DNA of 64,000 nucleotides from Mycobacterium haemophilum DSM 44634 (GCF_000340435.2 NZ_CP011883.2:4014687-4078686); one strand, 5' to 3'; counted from the stretch's first letter, positions 42,574-52,417 are shown. Notes: generated from the letters alone by a model not told the origin. Numbers and translations are program-made.

Positions 42574-44691
42574 TTACTCGCAAAACTCAGAATCGATTAG
42601 CTGGAAAATTTCGTCGGGAGTCGAGGCAGCCTGGATCCGTTGGCTCAAGCCAGCTTCGCTGTCGGCGATAGTCCCCAGCAAGGCACGCAAACGATCGGCC
42701 ACGCGCGGCTTCTCGCTGTCCGCGATCGCCGCCACCATCTCTTCGACCTTCTTCAGCTCTTCGTCGATCGGCGAGAGGCCCTTCGCACCGGCATTCGCTG
42801 CAGCGGGCATCCCCGCCCGACTGTGCCCACCGGAGAGCTCAGCCTCCAAATACCGGGATAATCCCGATATCGAGCCGTAATCCCACCCGACCGTTTCAGG
42901 CAGCCGCAGGCCGGTAACTGCCGCCAATCGGTTGCACAGAGTGACTGTCATTTGCGAGTCGAAACCCAGCTCCGAGAAGGCGAGATCCCGATTTATCACT
43001 CCGGGATCCGGTTCGCCCAACATCTTAGCGGCCTCCGCGCAGACAGCCTCGACTACCAGCCGCTCACGTTCTTGCTGCAAAGCGGACAGCCGCTGCTTGA
43101 GCGTCGCTCCGCCGGCGCTTCCCACAGCAACCTGCGTGCTCGACACCGGCCGACCATCAAGCTGCGCGTTCGCGTCGGATTGAGGCTCGGTCAACGAGAG
43201 TTCCCAAATCGGTTTCGTTGGGCTCTCCGTGCGAAGCGCGTTACGTAACAATTTCCCGTTCGCAGTTCTCGGAAGCCGCTCAACAATAGCGAATCTATGT
43301 GGCACCTTGAATGCAGACAGTTGGGAAAGCAATCGCCGGTGGACGTCTCGCATAGCTGATTCATCAATGAATGCGCCGCTCGCCGGAACCAGAAATGCCT
43401 GCAGCGTGGACGCACCGGTGGACTCTCTTACTCCGACAACCGCGGCCTCCGCCACGGCGTCGGCTTCAATAATGAGCCGCTCAACCTCCCGCGGATTAAC
43501 GTTGACGCCTCCGACGATCTCCGTGTCATCCGCACGGCAACCGTACGTAACCCATCCGTCACCGTCGACACATACCCTATCCCGCGTATTGAACCAATCC
43601 TCATTCTCCAGGGGCGAATCGGGACTATTCCAGTAGGCCGGTGCAATCGATGGTCCGCGGACCCATAGGTCCCCCTCAACCCCAGGTCCAGCGGTTGCTC
43701 CATCCGGCGCCACAACGCGAATCTCGTAGGGCGGAAGAACCTTTCCTAGAGTCCCCACCCGCCATTCGTCAACGCTATTCGATACGAATGTCTGGCCGAC
43801 CTCCGTGGATCCAATTCCATCCAGAATAGGGATACCGCCAAAGAATTCCATGAGCCGCTCGGCGAGACCCAGCTCAAGGGCCTCTCCTGCTGATACCACA
43901 CAGCGCAGCGAACGAAAGGAATCCGGAGAACATGTGTCGACAACTCTTGCAAAGAAACTCGGCACACCGTAAAGCACCGATGGCTCAAATCGCGCACTTA
44001 GCGTGGCGGCAGATTCTGCACTGACCGGCACCGAATTGATGACCGCGGACCCGCCTGTCGCGAGCGGAAACCAGACCAAATTACCTAGGCCATACGCAAA
44101 ATACATGCGTGCGCTACATAGCCCGATATCTTGGGGAGTGAGTCGCAAAGCTTGACGACACATCGCGTCGACGAACACAAACGGATCGGCGTGCCGATGG
44201 ATCGCCGCCTTCGGCGGACCCGTGGTGCCGGATGTGTACGTAGCGTACGCAAACGCATCACCACTCACCGGTTCGTAGTCGCTCGGCACGACTTGAGCGG
44301 CATCAGACAGCAGCTCGGCGGCGTCTACCACGGTTGACGGTTGAAACCGATCGCGGAGCGGACCAGTTGTGACAACAAGCGCCGTTTCGGTGTCGCGCTC
44401 GGCAAACGCGTGGTCGTCGCGATGCAGCTCGGGATTCACCAGGAACGCCATGATCCCGCGAGCCAGGCAGGCCAGCAACAGCTGGACTAGGTCCGGCGAA
44501 TCGGGGAGACACAGCAGTACCCGATCTCCTGCCGAAAGGCCGCGGTTTCTCAGCACTTCTCCAAGACGTGCCGCACCGTCATGGATTTGGCCATGAGTCA
44601 CGACGTCCGGCGCATAGTAGGCGGGCTTGTCGTACCATCCCGCTTCTGATGCCTGTTGAGCGAGTAGTGCTGCCAGGTTCTCATTCCGCAT
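42574..44691 (-). CDS. fadD22: p-Hydroxybenzoyl-AMP ligase/loading protein FadD22
   Basis: 705 aa, identical in length to Mtb FadD22 as recalled. Residues ~1-500 are an adenylate-forming ligase (YTSGTTGPPKAAIH, DGIGSTEVGQT, PRTANGKLLRNALR with the catalytic Lys). A carrier domain follows with its pantetheine Ser579 (GFDSQMTV) and a C-terminal helical extension to 705. It activates p-hydroxybenzoate, loads it on its own carrier and passes it to Pks15/1. Cotranscribed with pks15/1. Confidence 0.95.
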   Translation of the reverse strand: MRNENLAALLAQQASEAGWYDKPAYYAPDVVTHGQIHDGAARLGEVLRNRGLSAGDRVLLCLPDSPDLVQLLLACLARGIMAFLVNPELHRDDHAFAERDTETALVVTTGPLRDRFQPSTVVDAAELLSDAAQVVPSDYEPVSGDAFAYATYTSGTTGPPKAAIHRHADPFVFVDAMCRQALRLTPQDIGLCSARMYFAYGLGNLVWFPLATGGSAVINSVPVSAESAATLSARFEPSVLYGVPSFFARVVDTCSPDSFRSLRCVVSAGEALELGLAERLMEFFGGIPILDGIGSTEVGQTFVSNSVDEWRVGTLGKVLPPYEIRVVAPDGATAGPGVEGDLWVRGPSIAPAYWNSPDSPLENEDWFNTRDRVCVDGDGWVTYGCRADDTEIVGGVNVNPREVERLIIEADAVAEAAVVGVRESTGASTLQAFLVPASGAFIDESAMRDVHRRLLSQLSAFKVPHRFAIVERLPRTANGKLLRNALRTESPTKPIWELSLTEPQSDANAQLDGRPVSSTQVAVGSAGGATLKQRLSALQQERERLVVEAVCAEAAKMLGEPDPGVINRDLAFSELGFDSQMTVTLCNRLAAVTGLRLPETVGWDYGSISGLSRYLEAELSGGHSRAGMPAAANAGAKGLSPIDEELKKVEEMVAAIADSEKPRVADRLRALLGTIADSEAGLSQRIQAASTPDEIFQLIDSEFCE

Positions 44692-44805
44692 TATTGGACG
44701 ACCGCCCAGGTCTGCCGCAAATTGATACTTTTCCTGGCCGGCGACACTACGCGCAAAGCGATTTCATTCCGCAGACTCGACGACTGCGACCTGACATTGT
44801 CAGCA

Positions 44806-45438
44806 CTAGAAACTTCTGAGGACTCGACTATGAAGGACAAAGCGATCTCCACTCCTGGTGTCGATGTCGTTTGAATGCCGGCAACGATCGGGTTCTTCAC
44901 GCGGAGCGTCTTGGAATACACTTCGAAGAAAATATTCGGTGGTAATAATGACCGGTTGACCTCCGGCGATGAGTCGATACCGGCGGCCGACAGCTCTCTT
45001 TGGCGAATTCTGATACCCGCCATCCGCGATCCAACACGGCAAATCCCCCATCCAGACCTTAGCGTCCTCCTTATAGGTCTCGATGCAACTCGCCGCCATC
45101 ACCTCGCCGATGGGACGGTACGTCTTTGTCAAGCACGTCGTGATTGCGGGAGGCAACAAATCAATGGCAATCAATGATTCCGCAGCGACGAACGGCGTTC
45201 CCGATTTCCGGCCCTTAAGCAAGATATCACGCTGAAGGACCCGGCCAATTTCCGAATGCTCTAATTCAGGTATTTTCGGCGCAGCATCGAGAATTTGCTG
45301 GTTGATAATCTCGACGACGATCTCTTCGTTAGACACTACGTTGAGAATACGCGTGAGGGTGCCATTCGTTGCGACAAGTATCCGAAGGTCGCGATCGAGC
45401 TTTCGGATTTCTTCCTTAGACAGAGCGCGGTTGGTCAT
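44806..45438 (-). CDS. Chorismate pyruvate-lyase (p-hydroxybenzoate synthase), Rv2949c type
   Basis: 210 aa. The sequence aligns throughout with Mtb Rv2949c (EIRKLDRDLRILVATNGTLTRILN, AESLIAIDLLPPAI, GEVMAASCIETYKEDAKVWMGDLPCW, RRYRLIAGGQPVIITTEYFLRSVFQDAPREEPDRC). It converts chorismate to p-hydroxybenzoate plus pyruvate, the only source of the PGL phenol. The last ~20 residues differ and run longer than in Mtb. It sits between fadD29 and fadD22, with 114 bp to fadD22. Confidence 0.93.
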   Translation of the reverse strand: MTNRALSKEEIRKLDRDLRILVATNGTLTRILNVVSNEEIVVEIINQQILDAAPKIPELEHSEIGRVLQRDILLKGRKSGTPFVAAESLIAIDLLPPAITTCLTKTYRPIGEVMAASCIETYKEDAKVWMGDLPCWIADGGYQNSPKRAVGRRYRLIAGGQPVIITTEYFLRSVFQDAPREEPDRCRHSNDIDTRSGDRFVLHSRVLRSF

Positions 45439-45481
45439 ATCTCATCCCGGGGTAAAGTGGACAATCCACATACGTGTGCAG

Positions 45482-47341
45482 TCATGCCGTAGCGTCCAGG
45501 CGGTTGAATTCGTGGTTTCGATAACGCTCGACGCAGGCTGCACGTCGAACCTTGCCGCTGGTCGTGACGGGAATTGAACCCGGCGCCACCAGAACGACGT
45601 CCGTGACACGCACCCGGTGCGACGTGGATATCGCGGAGGTGACCGCACGTTTGACCGTGCGCAGCTTGTCCATCGCATCACCGTCCGCGTGACCCCACTT
45701 TGTGAGTTCGATGATGGTGACCAGCTGCTCGGTGCGCTCATCCGGCACAGCTATCGCCACGACCCGACCACCGGTGATTTCCTGGATCGTCGCCTCGATG
45801 TCATCCGGATAGTGATTGGACCCATCCACCACCAGGAGATCCTTAATGCGGCCGGTGATGAACAGTTCGCCTTCAAAAATGACGCCGAGGTCTCCGGTCC
45901 GCAGCCACGGGCCGTCTGGTGTGCCGGGCGCGGGATTGACAAGTTGTCCACCGAACGTCCGCTCGGTGTTTTCGGAGTTGCGCCAATAACCGCTGGCGAC
46001 GTTGTCCCCCTGCACCCAGATTTCCCCGACCGTCCCCTCCGGGGTCTCAATCCTGGTCTCGGGATCGACGATCCGCAGTATTGACGCCCGCGGCGCACCG
46101 TAGCTGACCAGGTTGGCGCCATCGCCCGCGGCGCTGTCGCTGCGCTTCGCCTGACCGGCCGACAAGTGCTGGTAGTCGAAGCAGATGCTCTTAGGTGGGC
46201 GGCCTGGTCCGGCCGTGGCCACGTACACCGTCGCCTCGGCAAGCCCGTATGACGGTCGGATTGCCGTCTCGCTGAGGTTGAAGCGGGCAAACCGGTCGGT
46301 GAAGCGCTGGAGTGTCGCGGCGTTTACGCGTTCGGCACCAGTAACGATCGCCCGCACGTGCCCGAGATCAAGTCCGGCCATATCGTCATCCGATGTCCTG
46401 CGCACCGCCAATTCGAAACCGAAATTCGGTGCACTGGAAACCTGTCCGCGATATTTGCCCAGTAATTGCATCCAGCGAGCCGGCCGCTGCAAAAATGCCA
46501 TCGGACTCAACAACACCGCGGTGTCCTGAACGATCATCGGCAGGATAATGCCCAGCACCAACCCCATGTCGTGATAGAACGGCAGCCACGATACAGCAAT
46601 TGACGGAACCTTTTCTGAATCCCCGAAGTAACCGGTCATCAGCTGCGCGCAGTTGGTGATGACATTCTTGTGCGAGACGATAACACCAGCCGGTGTGCGG
46701 GTGGATCCCGACGTGTACTGTAAATATGCCGTGCTCTGACGCGCATACCGACTCGCATCGAGCTCTCGCGGGGAGTCCAGGTCCAGCGCGTCCACCGCCA
46801 CCACGACCGGCGCAGGGCCCTGCGCAGAGCGCGCATGTGGCGCATATTTTGTGACCTCAGCGATGGCCGACGAGGTCGTAATAATGACGCTGGGCAAGGA
46901 ATCCCGCAATGCTGCAGAAATTCGTTCGTCATGAATGCCGAATTGAGGCACGGGGAGAGGAACAGCAATGAGACCGGCCTGCAGCGCGCCCATAAAGGCA
47001 ACGATGTATTCGAGCCCCTGCGGGGCCAATATCGCGACCCGATCGCCGTCCGACGCGTAGATCCTGAGCTCGTCCGCCACGATCATCGAGCGCCGGTAGA
47101 CCTGCCACCAAGTGAGAGTTTCGGTAAATCCCGCTGGATCCACGTCATAGTCGATGAACTTGTACGCCGCGCGATTGGGGAACTGGCTGGCTGCTTTCTG
47201 CAACAGATCGGTGAGCGTCGACTCGCTCATCGCGAATCGCGTGGCAGTCCCGTTGGCCGGTTGTCTCGTTTGCTCAGCCGTGCCCTGCGCAGGTTGCGTT
47301 GCCACCTCACCCCCAGCGCGAAATGACAAGTTCGTTTTCAT
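45482..47341 (-). CDS. fadD29: Fatty acid-AMP ligase FadD29
   Basis: 619 aa from the ATG at 47339-47341 (MKTNLSF), preceded by AAGGATC; this equals the length recalled for Mtb FadD29, and the open frame upstream to 47416 is not needed. AMP-binding motif YLQYTSGSTRTPAG, SWLPFYHDMGLVLG and IKDLLVVDGSNHYPDDIEATIQEI mark a FAAL. It activates the p-hydroxyphenylalkanoate made by Pks15/1 for transfer to PpsA. The pps genes are not in the window. The chorismate lyase gene starts 43 bp downstream. Confidence 0.95.
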   Translation of the reverse strand: MKTNLSFRAGGEVATQPAQGTAEQTRQPANGTATRFAMSESTLTDLLQKAASQFPNRAAYKFIDYDVDPAGFTETLTWWQVYRRSMIVADELRIYASDGDRVAILAPQGLEYIVAFMGALQAGLIAVPLPVPQFGIHDERISAALRDSLPSVIITTSSAIAEVTKYAPHARSAQGPAPVVVAVDALDLDSPRELDASRYARQSTAYLQYTSGSTRTPAGVIVSHKNVITNCAQLMTGYFGDSEKVPSIAVSWLPFYHDMGLVLGIILPMIVQDTAVLLSPMAFLQRPARWMQLLGKYRGQVSSAPNFGFELAVRRTSDDDMAGLDLGHVRAIVTGAERVNAATLQRFTDRFARFNLSETAIRPSYGLAEATVYVATAGPGRPPKSICFDYQHLSAGQAKRSDSAAGDGANLVSYGAPRASILRIVDPETRIETPEGTVGEIWVQGDNVASGYWRNSENTERTFGGQLVNPAPGTPDGPWLRTGDLGVIFEGELFITGRIKDLLVVDGSNHYPDDIEATIQEITGGRVVAIAVPDERTEQLVTIIELTKWGHADGDAMDKLRTVKRAVTSAISTSHRVRVTDVVLVAPGSIPVTTSGKVRRAACVERYRNHEFNRLDATA

Positions 47342-48072
47342 GATGATCCTTCGGCTCTTGACGGCAAGAGGGTACGACCGTTTTGCTGCCGTGTCCTCGA
47401 ATCCGAGTCGCCGCATAGACGATTCGTACCTCGCCCGGGCCCGCGACGCGAAATCGATGAGGCCCCACGATAGCAGGTGAAGGCCGTGCTTCTTGCCGAA
47501 ACAATTAAGCTGATTGCCCCGCGCAGCGTCGGCGCTGGCAGGACCCCGGGTTTGCGTGATACAGGGTAAGGGGCGGCTTCGCCCGTCCTAGCGATCTGGC
47601 CTTCGACGTCGACCTGTTGATCGCACCGAGGGCCGAGTGGCGTCTGCGTTGACACCCTTTCGATCCGGTCTGGGACTGATTCTGGCGGAACACGCGCCAC
47701 GAGACAAGTCATGGCGCCAGAATCATGATTGACCGGTCCGCGCACTGCAGCGGGTCCTGCACTCGCACGAATCTCAGCAAATCCGTTGCGGCAGAGAACA
47801 ATGCGCCGTTACCTGTCGTTCCCACTCGCGCAACCAAAGTGACCAAACTCATATCTCGCCGGCCGGAGCAACGCCCTACGCACGCAAATACCCGCAGGTC
47901 AGCAGCCTGCCCATGACTAAACTGTAATGCGAACGTTGAAGTCCTGTGATAACTTTGGAAAAGTATGCTTGAGCCCTAGGGCTGGCAAACCGAAATGACC
48001 TGCCGCTGGCTGCTGTTGGCGCGCCAACAGCCAGACCGGACCACCGGCCGTTTTCATCCGTAGTGGCGCAGG
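47342..48072. promoter_or_regulatory. Long upstream region of the fadD29-to-pks15/1 operon
   Basis: 731 bp between the Rv2951c-type gene and fadD29, with no supported ORF. It should carry the promoter of the leftward operon fadD29 - chorismate lyase - fadD22 - pks15/1 - lppX. The only clear structure is the palindrome at 48012-48031. Confidence 0.5.
48012..48031. terminator. Perfect 20-bp palindrome downstream of the Rv2951c-type gene
   Basis: GCTGTTGGCGCGCCAACAGC is a perfect 10+10 palindrome, 42-61 bp after the stop of the minus-strand ketoreductase gene. As RNA it would form a strong hairpin with a minimal loop, without a following U tract. It may be a terminator or a protein-binding site. 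Confidence 0.45.
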
Positions 48073-49236
48073 TCACAGTTTTTTAAGACCGCGCAGCACC
48101 TTGGCGTGCGGCAGAAGCGCCGAAACAGTCTTGCGCAGGCTCGGGTTAACCAGGCTGCCGTTGATAACGACCAGGTACTTCAGGCCGTGATCACGCCATT
48201 CCGCTACTTGATCGATGACTTCGTCGGGCGTCCCACTAAAGAGGACTTCTTTCATAAGTGCGGCCGGGACTTTGGCCGCATACGACAAGACCGTCTCCTC
48301 ATCTATGGTTTGCGGAATGATGTCCTGCACGCCGGCGAAATCGGCTCCCATTGGATGCTCAACGCCGTGGCGTGCCCAGGCTTCCCCGGGTACTCCGAGC
48401 GCGGTCATTTTCACGAGGACAGAGTCCAGCATTTCATCCACGTCGTCACGAGTCCGGCCAGTGATGATGCCACGCACTGCTGCAGGGGTGATCGACATTG
48501 GGTCACGTCCGGCGTCGGACGCCGCGGTACGCACGGCTTCGAGGGCGCGGCTGTAGTCGGTGGGTCGAACCAAAACAATCGGAATCCAGGCGTCGGCGTA
48601 GCGTCCAGTGGCCCGCAGCATCCGCGGCCCGTGCGCCGCAACCCAGATCTCGGGCCATTTCCCTTTGTATGGCGGAAGGTCGAACAAGGCGTTATTTAAC
48701 GGAAAGTACGGTGATTCACGCGAGACAAGCTCCCCGTTTGAATCCCACAACGCGCGAATTGTCGCCAACGCTTCTTCGAACCGGGCAACCGGTTTGGTCC
48801 ACTCCACGCCGTAAGGCTCGTTGCCTTCACGCTCCCCAACACCGATACCGAGCATGGCTTTGCCTCGGGTAAGCAGATGCAGAGTCGCGGCGGCTTGGGC
48901 CGTGACCGCGGGATTGCGGCGACCAGCGTCGGTCACGCACACGCCCAGTCGCAGGCCGTTGAACCTGCTCCCATAGGCGAGGTTTCCCAGCATCGTCCAC
49001 GGCTCGTAGTTGGCGTCGATCTTGGGTACCAGCTTCGCCGCATATCCGAGATATTCGGGCGTCGCGACCGAGCGCGGCGCCAGCGCGTTCAGATGATCGC
49101 CGACCCAGTAGGAGTCGGCGCCCATGACTGCGCCGCCCACGATACTTGCCCGCGCCGGCAGGCTCGGCGGAAGCAACGTGTGCACAAGCGCATCGACAAA
49201 GCCGAAACGAAATCCAGCCACGCTCATTGCCCCCAT
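48073..49236 (-). CDS. Phthiodiolone/phenolphthiodiolone ketoreductase (F420-dependent LLM fold), Rv2951c type
   Basis: 387 aa (an ATG three codons in, MSVAGFRF, at 49225-49227 is an alternative start). TIM-barrel luciferase-like protein with the family landmarks VMGADSYWVGDHLNAL, RRNPAVTAQAAATLHLLTRGKAMLGIGVGEREGNEPYGVEW and EIWVAAHGPRMLRATGRYADAWIP. It is nearly collinear with Mtb Rv2951c, which reduces phthiodiolones to phthiotriols using F420H2. Divergent from the methyltransferase gene that acts next. Confidence 0.94.
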   Translation of the reverse strand: MGAMSVAGFRFGFVDALVHTLLPPSLPARASIVGGAVMGADSYWVGDHLNALAPRSVATPEYLGYAAKLVPKIDANYEPWTMLGNLAYGSRFNGLRLGVCVTDAGRRNPAVTAQAAATLHLLTRGKAMLGIGVGEREGNEPYGVEWTKPVARFEEALATIRALWDSNGELVSRESPYFPLNNALFDLPPYKGKWPEIWVAAHGPRMLRATGRYADAWIPIVLVRPTDYSRALEAVRTAASDAGRDPMSITPAAVRGIITGRTRDDVDEMLDSVLVKMTALGVPGEAWARHGVEHPMGADFAGVQDIIPQTIDEETVLSYAAKVPAALMKEVLFSGTPDEVIDQVAEWRDHGLKYLVVINGSLVNPSLRKTVSALLPHAKVLRGLKKL

Positions 49237-49387
49237 TCCGCGCCGCCGACCAACGTCATTTCGGCGACGCTACCGCAGCGGCAGCCGTTTCCTGCGCTCG
49301 GGCATCCCGACAACGCCGCGACGGCGTCGCCGAACTCACGCGGCGTGCCGTGGCAGCGGCCCAGAGTTTTTGCCATACTCCTTGCCC

Positions 49388-50200
49388 ATGGCCTTCAGTC
49401 GCACCCATAGCTTTCTCGCCCGCGCGGGCAGTACCTCCCTATACAAGAGGGTTTGGAGGTTCTGGTACCCGCTCATGACGCGTGGGCTCGGTACCGACGA
49501 AATTGTGTTCATCAACTGGGCCTACGAAGAGGATCCGCCGATGGCCCTGCCGCTGGAGGAATCCGACGAGCCCAACCGAGCCCACATCAACCTGTACCAC
49601 CGCACGGCGAGCCAGGTCGATCTGAGCGGCAAGCGAGTACTGGAGGTTAGTTGCGGCCACGGCGGCGGAGCCTCGTACCTCACCCGCACCTTGCACCCGG
49701 CCTCCTACACGGGGCTGGACTTGAACCCGGCAGGCATCAAGTTGTGCCAAAAGCGACACCAGCTGCCCGGTTTGGATTTCGTGCGAGGCGACGCCGAAAA
49801 CCTGCCCTTCGACAACGAATCCTTCGACGTGGTGCTCAATGTCGAAGCCTCGCACTGCTACCCACACTTTCCACGTTTTCTCGCCGAGGTGGTTCGCGTG
49901 CTGCGCCCAGGAGGGTATTTCGCCTACGCCGACCTGCGTCCCAGCAATGAGGTCGCCGCATGGGAGGCTGACCTCGCCGATAGCCCGTTGCGGCAACTTT
50001 CACAGAGAGAAATCAATGCCGAGGTGCTGCGCGGCATTGCGAACAATTCGCAAAAGTCGCGAGACCTGGTCGATCGCCATCTGCCGGCCTTTCTGCGCTT
50101 CGCGGGCCGCGAATTCATTGGCGTGCAAGGCACGCAACTGTCCCGCTATCTGGCGGGCGGGGAACTCTCCTACCGGATGTACTGCTTCACCAAGGACTGA
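49388..50200 (+). CDS. Phthiotriol/phenolphthiotriol dimycocerosates methyltransferase, Rv2952 type
   Basis: 270 aa from the ATG at 49388, the same length recalled for Mtb Rv2952; the frame is open far upstream but overlaps the divergent gene. SAM motif I is VLEVSCGHGGG (about 83-93), followed by TGLDLNPAGIKLC and GDAENLPFDNESFDVVLNVEASHCYPHFP. It O-methylates the hydroxyl left by the ketoreductase to complete phthiocerol and phenolphthiocerol. Rv2953-type gene follows 39 bp downstream. Confidence 0.94.
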   Translation: MAFSRTHSFLARAGSTSLYKRVWRFWYPLMTRGLGTDEIVFINWAYEEDPPMALPLEESDEPNRAHINLYHRTASQVDLSGKRVLEVSCGHGGGASYLTRTLHPASYTGLDLNPAGIKLCQKRHQLPGLDFVRGDAENLPFDNESFDVVLNVEASHCYPHFPRFLAEVVRVLRPGGYFAYADLRPSNEVAAWEADLADSPLRQLSQREINAEVLRGIANNSQKSRDLVDRHLPAFLRFAGREFIGVQGTQLSRYLAGGELSYRMYCFTKD

Positions 50201-50239
50201 GGCTGCGTCGATGTCCCGCGCTCGGGTAGTGTCGCCCGG

Positions 50240-51496
50240 ATGAGCCCAGCTGAGCGCGAGTTCGACATCGTCTTGTACGGCGCCACCGGCTTCTCCGGCA
50301 AGTTGACCGCCGAACACCTCGCACTCAGCGGGTCCACAGCACGGATCGCGCTGGCCGGCCGGTCCAGCGAACGATTGCGGACCGTGCGGGTGATGTTGGG
50401 CCCAACCGCACGGGACTGGCCGCTGATTGTCGCCGACGCGTCACAACCGTCGACGCTCGAGGCGATGGCCGCCCGAACCCAGGTGGTGCTGACGACTGTT
50501 GGCCCCTATACGCGCTACGGCCTGCCGCTGGTGGCGGCCTGCGCGAAGGCTGGAACGGACTATGCCGACTTGACCGGCGAGCTAATGTTCTGCCGAAACA
50601 GTATCGATTTACACCACAAACAGGCCGCCGACACTGGCGCCCGGATAATTCTCGCGTGCGGATTCGATTCGGTCCCTTCGGATCTGAGCGTATACCAGCT
50701 GTACCGCCGGGCGATCGAGGACGGCACCGGTGAACTCTGCGACACCGATCTTGTGCTTCGCTCGTTCTCTCAGCGTTGGGTCTCCGGTGGCTCGGTTGCA
50801 ACGTATTCGGAGGCAATGCGCACTGCATCCAGCGATCCCGAGGCCCTTCGGCTCGTCACCGACCCGTATACGCTGACCACAGACCGAGACGCCGAACCCG
50901 AACTGGGTCCGCAGCCGGATTTTCCCCGGCGTCGAGGAAGCGACCTGGCCCCCGAGCTTGCCGGCTTCTGGACCGGCGGATTTGTGCAGGGCCCGTTTAA
51001 CACTCGAATTGTTCGGCGTAGCAACGCATTACAGGACTGGGCCTATGGCCGGCGATTCCGCTACTCGGAGACGATGAGTCTAGGAAAGTCGTGGGCGGCG
51101 CCGCTCGCTTCCGCGGCTGTCACCGGTGCTGTGGCTGGTGCCATCGGCTTGGGGAATAGGTATTTCAACCGGTTACCCCGACGGCTAGTGGAGCGCGTCA
51201 CGCCCAGACCAGGCACCGGTCCCAGCCGGAAAACTCAGGAGCGGGGCCATTACACGTTCGAGACGTACACCACGACAACGACCGGTGCGCGCTACATGGC
51301 GACTTTCGCGCACAACGTTGACGCGTACAAGTCGACAGCGGTGCTGCTCGCCGAAAGTGGTCTGGCGCTAGCGCTCGATCGCGATCGGCTCTCCGAGCTG
51401 CGGGGTGTGCTCACTCCCGCCGCGGCGATGGGCGATGCGCTGCTAACGCGTCTGCCCGACGCAGGCGTAGCCGTGGGGACAACCCGGCTGAGCTGA
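50240..51496 (+). CDS. Trans-acting enoyl reductase (saccharopine dehydrogenase-like), Rv2953 type
   Basis: 418 aa, equal to Mtb Rv2953. N-terminal Rossmann motif DIVLYGATGFSGKLTAEHLA, then VVLTTVGPYTRYGLPLVAACAKAGTDYADLTGE and the helical C-terminal domain with hydrophobic segment ASAAVTGAVAGAIGLGN. In Mtb the protein supplies in trans the enoyl reduction that PpsD lacks. The downstream gene is convergent. Confidence 0.93.
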   Translation: MSPAEREFDIVLYGATGFSGKLTAEHLALSGSTARIALAGRSSERLRTVRVMLGPTARDWPLIVADASQPSTLEAMAARTQVVLTTVGPYTRYGLPLVAACAKAGTDYADLTGELMFCRNSIDLHHKQAADTGARIILACGFDSVPSDLSVYQLYRRAIEDGTGELCDTDLVLRSFSQRWVSGGSVATYSEAMRTASSDPEALRLVTDPYTLTTDRDAEPELGPQPDFPRRRGSDLAPELAGFWTGGFVQGPFNTRIVRRSNALQDWAYGRRFRYSETMSLGKSWAAPLASAAVTGAVAGAIGLGNRYFNRLPRRLVERVTPRPGTGPSRKTQERGHYTFETYTTTTTGARYMATFAHNVDAYKSTAVLLAESGLALALDRDRLSELRGVLTPAAAMGDALLTRLPDAGVAVGTTRLS

Positions 51497-51595
51497 CACC
51501 AACCCGGTCGCCGCAAAAGTGCGCCGTTGAACAGGCTCGGCGAACTTCCCCGAATTAGCCTTCCCAAAATAAGAGCGCCGTTTACACGGCGGCGG

Positions 51596-52417
51596 TCAAG
51601 CAAGGTCTGCGCGGGCCGCATCGTGAGAATTCGGCGGGATTCGGCGATCCGAGCCGAGAAATTCGTCTAGGTACGTGGGCGGCTTCAGGTTAAGCAAGCG
51701 CTCGCGGTCGGCGGCAAGATCCGCGTAATTAAGCGCCGCGACCTGCTCGGCCGAGTACGACAGCGGCCGTTCCGGCGATCCCTTTCGTATGATCCCGACG
51801 CCAAAGTCACAGTCCAGCACCGCGATTCGTAGGTCTGGCCGGGTGCTGCGCAGGTGCACAATCGCCTTCCAAACATCGCCGCTCCAGACGAGGTTCCACC
51901 AGTGGTTCTGCGCACGAAAGTCGGCGTAAGACGTCGCCGGGCAGCCGGCCGACGCCGACTTGGGGTTGCAGTCATGCAGCACGATGACGCCGTCGTCGCG
52001 CAGATAGCGCAGGGTGCTCTCGACGTCACGCACAACCTGTTCATAGGTATGCAGCCCGTCGATCAGGGCGACATCGATGGCGCGCCGCTCCAGCAACGTC
52101 GTCTCGTTCGCGAAAAAGGCGTCGCTAGTCATCTCGCAGTAGTGGGTAGCACGCGCCTGCGCGGCAGCCAACCTGCGGGTGCGCGCCGAAAGCTGGAAAG
52201 CCGGGTCGACGGCGACCTTCTCGTCGGCGGCAATATGCCGAAACGCAAATCCGCGCGACACACCGATCTCGACGTAGAAAGGCGCCGCCCGCCCCTCGAG
52301 CGCCCGCTGCGCAACCCTGATCCGGTTCATGCGACGATCGAGGTAGAACTGCGCGTTACTGCACCCCTCTTCGACGATGCGCCAGATGAGCGCCTTCGAC
52401 GCTGCGGTTGCTCTCAT
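51596..52417 (-). CDS. SAM-dependent methyltransferase copy A of duplicated PGL cassette
   Basis: 273 aa with AAAGGAA ahead of the ATG. It is a class I methyltransferase of the Methyltransf_24 type: EIGVSRGFAFRHIAADEKVAVDP for SAM binding, then DVALIDGLHTYEQVVRDVESTL and GVIVLHDCNPKS with acidic/His metal-type residues. From residue ~40 on it is almost identical to the copy at 56280-57062. The first 40 residues and the last ~20 (SDRRIPPNSHDAARADLA) differ. It probably O-methylates a rhamnose of PGL. It ends convergently to the Rv2953-type gene. Confidence 0.85.
   Translation of the reverse strand: MRATAASKALIWRIVEEGCSNAQFYLDRRMNRIRVAQRALEGRAAPFYVEIGVSRGFAFRHIAADEKVAVDPAFQLSARTRRLAAAQARATHYCEMTSDAFFANETTLLERRAIDVALIDGLHTYEQVVRDVESTLRYLRDDGVIVLHDCNPKSASAGCPATSYADFRAQNHWWNLVWSGDVWKAIVHLRSTRPDLRIAVLDCDFGVGIIRKGSPERPLSYSAEQVAALNYADLAADRERLLNLKPPTYLDEFLGSDRRIPPNSHDAARADLA

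Noticed and set aside
46835..47326. 163-codon plus-strand frame antisense to fadD29
   Set aside because: Lies wholly within the conserved FadD29 coding region and has random composition.
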